Below, in pieces: positions 1 to 4,299 of a DNA stretch of 5,884 nucleotides (positions are counted from its first letter, which is position 1; every line of letters starts with the position of its first letter). The DNA comes from Flavobacteriales bacterium. Lineage in GTDB: Bacteria > Bacteroidota > Bacteroidia > Flavobacteriales_D > Cryomorphaceae. The stretch lies in contig JAIVHQ010000116.1 in NCBI GenBank assembly GCA_020200995.1, positions 1,712-7,595 of the forward strand, read 5' to 3'. The notes under the pieces were generated by a model. That model saw nothing but the letters and a program-made list of their open reading frames with translations, did no database searches and was not told the origin of the DNA. The position numbers were made by a program, and so were the translations under genes.

Positions 1-258
1 AGCCTCGGCTTCAAAGCGACCTGCGGTGTACTCGTCGGTTACGGAGAGAGAGTTGATAAAGTGGTGGGGGATGCCGCGCATTTCAGCCGCATCGGGCTTG
101 GCCGTGCCGATGCTCATTTCGCGGTAAAACTGGCGGGAGTCGGCTGAGATGACCTCCCCGCCGCACAATTCAGCGAGCCATACAGCGACTGCTGTTTTTC
201 CGGAAGCGGTGGGGCCTTGAATCACCGGAACGCGGGCCGATGCATTATTTATTTTCAA
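1..258 (-). CDS. miaA: tRNA dimethylallyltransferase MiaA, N-terminal part (runs off left edge)
   Basis: MiaA transfers a dimethylallyl group to N6 of A37 in tRNAs that read UNN codons, in the cytoplasm. The 86 residues visible contain the P-loop GPTASGKT (residues 15-22), then EVISADSRQFY (35-45) and SIGTAKP (49-55), followed by GIPHH. This is the diagnostic N-terminal block of the family. The rest, about 220 residues in a normal MiaA, lies beyond position 1. The frame is open back to the preceding gene and has no ATG before the P-loop. I chose TTG at 258-256 because GGAG sits 8 nt upstream (270-267) and gives the usual ~14 residues before the P-loop. The alternative is GTG at 225-223, which would leave only three residues before it. 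The TTG overlaps the stop of the upstream gene (TTGA), implying translational coupling. Identity is secure; the start is inferred. Confidence 0.95.
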   Translation of the reverse strand, partial: MKINNASARVPVIQGPTASGKTAVAVWLAELCGGEVISADSRQFYREMSIGTAKPDAAEMRGIPHHFINSLSVTDEYTAGRFEAEA

Positions 259-779
259 TGGAACTGCTCCCCGTCGAAGTTGTCGAAATCGCTCTCGTCA
301 AAGCCGTCGTCAAAATCGCCGAAGGGATCGTCATCGCCTTCCGACTCGAAGGAGTCTACCATGCCTTTGGATCCTTCTTCCGGAGCGTCGCCCACGGAAA
401 GCACCACACGCGGATAGTCGGCACCTTTCTCAGCTTCGATAATATCGCTCAATTCCACGTACCAGATCCACATGCGCAGGAAGTCGTAGAGGTAGAGCAT
501 TTTATCACCTTTGTCGTACACCACGTCTTTAAGCCGCGTGTCGATCATGTTGCGCACGTGACCTACGCCGGGTTCTGAAAAATCCATCAAAGCGATTTCC
601 TCGCCTTTGTCCCACTCCTCATTGCTCAGAAAAAAGGAAGCCACCTCGTCGCCCGAGAATTCAAAGGCCTCAATAATGGCCTCGTGAAGTTCGGCGCAAG
701 GCGCCTCTGCACTTATTTCGATATCGCGAAATACATTGTTGGCGTTGTCAAGCAGAATGCGAAAGCGGTAGATTTTCAT
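255..779 (-). CDS. pRiA4b ORF-3-like domain protein with acidic Phe/Asp-rich tail
   Basis: This is a 174-residue predicted cytoplasmic protein with no signal peptide. Residues 1-133 resemble the plasmid pRiA4b ORF-3-like domain (PF07929): an N-terminal MKIYRFRILL strand, a helix around LHEAIIEAFEF (31-41), SFFLSNEEWDKGEEIAL (48-64), then GDKMLYLYDFLRMWIWYVEL (91-110) and a closing YPRVVLSVGDAP (122-133). The molecular function of this family is not established. Where many members have YDFGDxW, this one has YDFLRMW. Residues 141-174 are a low-complexity, strongly acidic tail with Phe spaced every few residues (PFGDFDDGFDESDFDNFDG), probably disordered. The ATG at 779 has no Shine-Dalgarno. The stop overlaps the miaA start by 4 nt, so the two genes are probably co-translated. 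Family assignment is by motif recognition and is fairly sure; the role is unknown. Confidence 0.8.
   Translation of the reverse strand: MKIYRFRILLDNANNVFRDIEISAEAPCAELHEAIIEAFEFSGDEVASFFLSNEEWDKGEEIALMDFSEPGVGHVRNMIDTRLKDVVYDKGDKMLYLYDFLRMWIWYVELSDIIEAEKGADYPRVVLSVGDAPEEGSKGMVDSFESEGDDDPFGDFDDGFDESDFDNFDGEQFH
267..270 (-). promoter_or_regulatory. Shine-Dalgarno site for the coupled miaA start
   Basis: GGAG, inside a GGGGAG run, lies 8 nt upstream of the TTG at 258-256 and within the last codons of the preceding gene. Bacteroidota genes often lack a recognisable Shine-Dalgarno, and the other genes here do, so its presence supports the TTG start and the coupling. Its position inside a Gly-Glu codon pair means it could also be chance. 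Confidence 0.5.
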
Positions 780-792
780 GGGCGGTAAAACG

Positions 793-800
793 CAAAACTA
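793..800 (-). promoter_or_regulatory. possible Bacteroidota -7 promoter element upstream of the pRiA4b-like gene
   Basis: On the minus strand TAGTTTTG matches the Bacteroidota housekeeping -7 consensus TAnnTTTG exactly, and it ends 13 nt before the ATG at 779. No TTG lies at the usual -33 distance, and the resulting leader would be very short, so this is a weak call. It directly abuts the inverted repeat at 800-828. Confidence 0.3.
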
Positions 801-828
801 ATCAACCGCAGCCGAACCGCGGTTGATT
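800..828. repeat. perfect 10-bp inverted repeat (hairpin, terminator or operator)
   Basis: AATCAACCGC (800-809) and GCGGTTGATT (819-828) are perfect inverted copies separated by 9 nt. A second palindrome, AACCGCGGTT (815-824), overlaps the right arm. Read on the minus strand, the stem is followed by AGTTTTGCGTTTT, which resembles the U-rich tract of an intrinsic terminator. It ends only 20 nt before the start of the pRiA4b-like gene and touches the candidate -7 element. It could stop read-through from the exported-protein gene upstream, or bind a regulator. The repeat itself is certain; its role is not. Confidence 0.6.
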
Positions 829-942
829 TCATGGTAAATTGGCTTAAAACTGACACCTTGCCGGCACTCAGAAGCGCTAAACGGTGTATGTCCATCGAAT
901 CAAATGTCTTCACTTTAGAGTTCTATAGCAAGGCATGCGAAG

Positions 943-990
943 GGCCCAAAAACCGAAGTTTACCGGAAGTAAATGAGGATTTTTGGGGCC
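943..990 (-). terminator. long imperfect hairpin downstream of the DUF6263-like gene, possible terminator
   Basis: GGCCCAAAAACC (943-954) pairs with GGATTTTTGGGGCC (977-990), with one bulged G and one bulged A. Inside it TTTAC (959-963) pairs with GTAAA (969-973) around a 5-nt loop. The structure starts 37 nt after the stop codon at 1027. It has A and T runs within the stem, as bidirectional terminators can, but no separate U-tract after the stem on the minus strand, so the terminator role is tentative. Confidence 0.4.
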
Positions 991-1026
991 GAGCATAACG
1001 CAGCTATCGGGCTATAAAGGGAGACA

Positions 1027-1923
1027 TTAGTTGCCGGAGATTTTGGTGGTATTGACCAACTCCATCGGCACAGTCATTCCATCGGGCACCTGCGCATTTG
1101 CAGCGATGGTCACGCTACCTCCTATATCGTCGTTGAGTGTTCCTGAGATCACCCAACCCGTTTCTATTTCAACGGTAAGCGTCCCTGTCCGGGTGCCGTC
1201 AAAAAAGAAGGTGGCTTCCATACCCTGCATGTCGCCTGTAGCATTTTCGGGGTCTACAGAGAATGTTCCGTTCACTTCGATCTCAGCGGTTTTTCCATTC
1301 ACAGCCTTTAGGGTGTAGGTGTTTTCTACGATGACCGGCATGCCCGAATTGGAGTAGTGTGACTTGCTCCAGGAGGAGCCTTTTTTCACTTTTCCTTCCG
1401 GAAAAATATTGATCCCAAACTCCAGGTTGCGCTCCAGGCCAACATCGCCGAAGCTTTCAGAGATCTGCCGGCTCATTTGGTCGCCGCCTTCGCCTTCACC
1501 CGCTGCTTTTTGGATGAGTTCTTCCAGGCCCCTCACTTCCTCTATGGTACCGGTGTGCGAGATGACTGCAACGAACTTTTGCTCCGTGAGCTTTCCGAGC
1601 ATTGAACCCATGCCTTCGGCAGTATCTGTGCTGGAAAATTTTTGGGATTGGCCCATGCCTTCAAACTCCATTGACATTTCACCGTACCACATATCGTAGG
1701 CAGCACCGTTGTCGGCGTCGGCCTTTCTTTCGAAGTAGGTAGATGAGGATGTGGTGCTGGAAAATTCCATCTCCTGCCCCATAGCAGTTTGCTTGGTGTT
1801 GTTGAAGATGGTCACGCTTTGGTGGTAGACTTTTCCGGGTTTCAGGTTAAATTTCAATTCCGTTTTTGAAGGTGGGGCGAAGGCCAATGCGCCTATCGCC
1901 GCCACCATGATCAATTTCTTCAT
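1027..1923 (-). CDS. exported DUF6263-like protein of unknown function
   Basis: This 298-residue protein has an N-terminal signal peptide (MKKLIMVAAIGALAFA, with an A-x-A-type cleavage site before PPSK) and no lipobox cysteine, so it is probably periplasmic or surface-released rather than a lipoprotein. The mature part begins TELKFNLKPGKVYHQSVT and continues with alternating beta-strand pattern, TAMGQEMEFSSTTSS, a Met/Gly-rich stretch (GMGQSQKF, EGMGSMLG), then IFPEGKVKKGSSWS, NTYTLKAVNGKTAEIEVNG and a C-terminal strand-rich end. This order of features resembles the Bacteroidota DUF6263 family, whose function is unknown. The frame also has a GTG directly before the ATG (1926-1924). I chose the ATG because it gives the classic MKK signal start, and no Shine-Dalgarno decides the matter. 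It is separated by 90 bp from the barrel gene upstream. The real-gene call is firm; the family name is moderately sure. Confidence 0.75.
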   Translation of the reverse strand: MKKLIMVAAIGALAFAPPSKTELKFNLKPGKVYHQSVTIFNNTKQTAMGQEMEFSSTTSSSTYFERKADADNGAAYDMWYGEMSMEFEGMGQSQKFSSTDTAEGMGSMLGKLTEQKFVAVISHTGTIEEVRGLEELIQKAAGEGEGGDQMSRQISESFGDVGLERNLEFGINIFPEGKVKKGSSWSKSHYSNSGMPVIVENTYTLKAVNGKTAEIEVNGTFSVDPENATGDMQGMEATFFFDGTRTGTLTVEIETGWVISGTLNDDIGGSVTIAANAQVPDGMTVPMELVNTTKISGN

Positions 1924-1939
1924 CACTGTATTTTTTGTG

Positions 1940-1949
1940 AATTCGAATT
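1940..1949. repeat. 10-bp palindrome upstream of the DUF6263-like gene
   Basis: AATTCGAATT is a perfect palindrome 16 nt upstream of the ATG at 1923, in an AT-rich stretch. Its position suits an operator, but a palindrome this short and AT-rich can occur by chance. Confidence 0.3.
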
Positions 1950-2013
1950 ACGGCTTTTTTTGCCAAATACGATGCCGCAAATTACACAGACGGAGTTTTC
2001 ACCTGTTTTTCGG

Positions 2014-2622
2014 TTACTGAGCCAAGGTTAGCCTTACACCTACGTTCACGAAAAAGGTATTGTTGCGAATGTCATTGAACACACCGAGGTCTCCGCGGCT
2101 ATTGGTGGCGGCATTGGAAAGTGCCCATTCATAGCCTGCATCGATGAAAAACATAGAAATATCTATTCCAATGCCTGCCTGTGCGCCCCATTGGGTGTCT
2201 TGCCAGTCCACCTCTTCATTGAGTGCCCCGTCAGAGAACTCTGTCTTTGTCAAAAACATCAAAGAGGGTCCTGCAAAGATGCGGAAATTCAAAAAGGGAC
2301 TCGTTGTGGGGTCTACAAACCGGTAGCCCACGTGAATCGGGATGATTACGCCGTTGATGGTTTGGTCAATATCTGCAGCGCCGACTTGTGAATACTGAGT
2401 GCTTCTCGAGAACCAGGCGATTCCCGGGTTTAAGTAAAGTTGATTTCCGATCATCACGCTGGCGCCGAGCTGGGCACCCAGTTTGGCTTTGGAGCTTTGT
2501 CCCTCAGGAGTTTCGGTGACATCGCTGAAATTTACGCCTGCAAAAGGCCTTACTTCAACTTGTGAAAATACGCTGCCCGCTGTAGCGAAGAGCAAAGTGA
2601 ATGCAAAAATAAAATGTTTCAT
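2014..2622 (-). CDS. outer-membrane beta-barrel protein (porin-like family)
   Basis: This 202-residue protein begins with a signal peptide (MKHFIFAFTLLFATAGSVFS, cleavage likely before QVEV). The mature protein starts with EVRPFAGVNFSD, typical of small Bacteroidota barrels of the OMP_b-brl_2 type (PF13568-like). It shows amphipathic strands with turns: KLGAQLGASVMIGNQLYLNPGIAWFSR, IIPIHVGYRF, FRIFAGPSLMFLTK, WGAQAGIGIDISMFFIDAGYEWAL. The last strand, NTFFVNVGVRLTL, ends close to the C-terminus, as expected for barrel insertion. About 180 mature residues would suit an eight-stranded barrel. It is too short for a PorP/SprF-type partner of the secreted adhesin upstream. The ATG at 2622 is the only sensible start, and no Shine-Dalgarno is seen. 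Substrate and role cannot be told from sequence. Confidence 0.85.
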   Translation of the reverse strand: MKHFIFAFTLLFATAGSVFSQVEVRPFAGVNFSDVTETPEGQSSKAKLGAQLGASVMIGNQLYLNPGIAWFSRSTQYSQVGAADIDQTINGVIIPIHVGYRFVDPTTSPFLNFRIFAGPSLMFLTKTEFSDGALNEEVDWQDTQWGAQAGIGIDISMFFIDAGYEWALSNAATNSRGDLGVFNDIRNNTFFVNVGVRLTLAQ

Positions 2623-2654
2623 AGCAAATTAGTTATAAGGTTTAAATGTTCAAT

Positions 2655-2691
2655 GAATATACGTATAATATTCGGTAAATTAGGTATTTAC
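2655..2691. repeat. two adjacent AT-rich inverted repeats between lysA and the barrel gene
   Basis: GAATAT (2655-2660) is inverted as ATATTC (2668-2673), with a perfect TATACGTATA (2658-2667) palindrome overlapping it. Immediately beside it GTAAAT (2675-2680) is inverted as ATTTAC (2686-2691) with a 5-nt spacer. They lie 30-70 nt downstream of the lysA stop and 33-69 nt upstream of the barrel ATG. They could form weak hairpins at the end of the lysA transcript or be operator sites for the barrel gene. The repeats are plain to see; the function is a guess. Confidence 0.4.
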
Positions 2692-2720
2692 GGAAAATTA
2701 ACATTCGATTCACTAACTCC

Positions 2721-3931
2721 TTAAGGAGCTGTGATATTGGCTTCAAGATCGATGCAGTTTTTCAATAAATCATCCAGCTCCTCTCGCTTGGTAATCAGGA
2801 AATGTTCCTTGTTTTTCACGAGAACTTCAGCGGGTCGCAGACGGCTGTTGTAATTGTTGCTCATTGTAAAGCAGTAGGCCCCGGCATTGTGAAAGGCCAA
2901 AATGTCGCCCTCGTGGATTTCGGCAATGAGGCGATCGCTGGCAAAGGTATCGGTCTCGCAAATGTAGCCCACCACGGTGTACACCCGCGGCTTCCCGTTC
3001 GGATTGCTCACATTGGTGATGTGGTGGTAGGCGTCGTAAAACATGGGTCTGATGAGGTGGTTGAGTCCTGAATTTACCTGGGCAAACACGGTGGCCGTTG
3101 TCGTCTTGGTGGCATTTACTTCACAGAGAAAATACCCCGATTCGCTCACGAGAAATTTCCCGGGCTCAAACTCAAGCTGAAGGTCGCTGCCGTACTCTTT
3201 GCAAAAGGCATCGAACATGGCGGTCATCTTCTCTCCCAACTCTTCCACATCGGTGCTGATGTCATCGGGCTTGTAAGCCACCTTAAAGCCGCTTCCGAAA
3301 TCGATGTAGCGCAGGCTGTCAAAGTCGCGCGCCACATCGAGCAGGAGCTCGGCTCCGCGCAGAAATACCTCCACGTCGAGGATGTCGCTGCCGGTGTGCA
3401 TGTGCAGGCCTTCCACTTTCACACCGAGGCTTTTCACGAGCCGCTCGAGGTGGCGGGTTTGGTGAATGCTGATGCCGAATTTGGAGTCGATGTGACCCAC
3501 TGATATTTTGGAGTTTCCGCCGGCGTTGATGTGTGGGTTGAGCCGAATACACACGGGGTAGCTGTCGCCAAAGCGGGAGGCAAACTGCTCCAGGATGCCG
3601 AGGTTGTCAATATTAATGCGCACCCCGAGTTCGGCGGCTTCGATGATTTCGGAAATCGAAACGCCATTTGGTGTAAATATGATGTCTTTGGGTGCAAAGC
3701 CGGCCCTCAAGCCAAGGTGAGTCCTTTGAAAAATTTGAGCACGTTGAGGTTGTTCAGGGCCTTGCACGCGTAGTTGATCTTCACTTTTGAGCCGCCGAAT
3801 GCCTTGGAGAGCCGTTTGTATTGACGCTCCATCACATCAGTGTCGTACACATAAAGGGGCGCGCCGTGGGCCCTCACCAGTTCTTCGGGGCTGATGCCAC
3901 CGATGCTGAAATCCTTCTCTCTCTCGTTCAT
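2721..3931 (-). pseudogene. lysA: diaminopimelate decarboxylase, interrupted by an internal deletion and frameshift
   Basis: LysA decarboxylates meso-diaminopimelate to L-lysine, the last step of lysine synthesis, using PLP and active sites shared across a dimer. The 5' part (3931-3707) encodes MNEREKDFSIGG through residue 74 and contains the PLP-binding lysine (K57 in NYACKAL), then runs FFKGL and stops after TLA. The 3' part, in the -1 frame from about 3719 to 2721, begins HLGLRAGFAPKD. It carries HMHTGSDI, YIDFGSGF, EFEPGKFLVSESGYF, the Cys-Glu of YICETDTFA, and GAYCFTMSNNYNSR. Between them the conserved block of about 12 residues of the type GAGLDTVSIQEV is missing, which predicts a loss of about 37 nt at 3719/3720. 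Intact, the protein would be about 415 residues, normal for the family. I chose ATG 3931 over an upstream in-frame TTG (3952) because it matches the usual family start. As written it cannot make a full enzyme. It could be a true pseudogene or an assembly error. Confidence 0.9.
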
Positions 3932-4017
3932 ATTTTTCAGATAAGGCTTCAAAGGTAAGTCGCAGCGGAGAATACAGCTGCAAACTGTTGGAATTTACCC
4001 CCTCGATTTGATCCGTT
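3932..4017. other. 86-bp gap between the surface-protein gene and lysA
   Basis: It holds the candidate lysA -7 element and one copy of GGTAAATT on the minus strand (3999-3992). I see no strong hairpin with a U-tract, so the surface-protein transcript has no obvious intrinsic terminator before lysA. Confidence 0.45.
3950..3957 (-). promoter_or_regulatory. candidate lysA promoter -7 element
   Basis: On the minus strand TACCTTTG matches the Bacteroidota consensus TAnnTTTG exactly, and it ends 18 nt before the lysA ATG at 3931. A TTTG lies 23 nt further upstream, at the long end of accepted -33 to -7 spacing. The leader would be about a dozen bases. It also argues against the upstream in-frame TTG (3952-3950), which would overlap this element. 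Confidence 0.45.
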
Positions 4018-4299
4018 TTAGCGAATTACCGTAACATGGCCCTGCCACACTTCGCTTCCTGCGCTGCTGCGGGGAATCATTTCTACCCGCCACGTATACA
4101 CACCCGCCTTCACGTAGTGGTTTCCGCCGTTGTGTGAACCGTTCCATTTTTCGTCGGGATTATCGGTGCGAAATACTATACCGCCGTTTCGGTCAAATAC
4201 GGACATATCGAAAGTGTAATCTTCGAAGCCCGCCGTTACAGAAAAAAAGAGGTCGTTGATGCCGTCGCCGTCCGGGGTGAAGGCATTGGGCATGTAGAA
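4018..4299 (-). other. T9SS type B C-terminal sorting domain
   Basis: This is the last ~93 residues of the large surface protein. Defining features are the opening YMPNAFTPDGDGINDLFF, the central MSVFDRNGGIVFRT and the late WNGSHNGG and GVYTWRVEM strands, which match the gliding motility-associated C-terminal family (TIGR04131/CHU_C). It is the translocation signal for the type IX system and is complete, ending VTVIR just before the stop. Confidence 0.93.

Larger units (their letters stand above)
780..1026. other. 247-bp intergenic region holding two inverted repeats
   Basis: I see no convincing reading frame or tRNA-like fold between the exported DUF6263-like gene and the pRiA4b-like gene. 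The region holds an imperfect long hairpin (943-990), a perfect 10-bp inverted repeat (800-828) and one copy of GGTAAATT (833-840). About 115 bp between the two hairpins carry no pattern I can recognise. Its length compared with the other gaps (86-98 bp) suggests a transcription-unit boundary. Confidence 0.6.

Noticed and set aside
240..578. Plus-strand reading frame of 112 codons opposite the pRiA4b-like gene
   Set aside because: It is the antisense of a gene with clear family motifs, starts inside the miaA 5' end, and its product shows no recognisable domain.
1364..1699. Plus-strand reading frame of 111 codons opposite the DUF6263-like gene
   Set aside because: It is low-complexity, Ser/Pro-rich and antisense to a signal-peptide-bearing gene. 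It is a composition shadow.
1951..1964. GGC-T7-GCC as a terminator after the barrel gene
   Set aside because: The stem is only three base pairs, too weak to support a call.
2623..2650. TTG-N19-TAATTTG as the promoter of the barrel gene
   Set aside because: The -7-like element is one base short of consensus and lies almost on the ATG, so transcription would begin inside the gene.
3700..3767. Programmed -1 frameshifting as the explanation for the split lysA
   Set aside because: The AAATTTT run before the join is not in the phase needed for slippage, and a frameshift would not restore the conserved residues that are missing. A deletion explains both.
2721..3767. A separate 348-residue gene starting at GTG 3767
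   Set aside because: Its first 16 residues (MQGPEQPQRAQIFQRT) are an out-of-frame reading of the lysA 5' part. Real homology begins at HLGLRAGF, so it is the 3' half of lysA.
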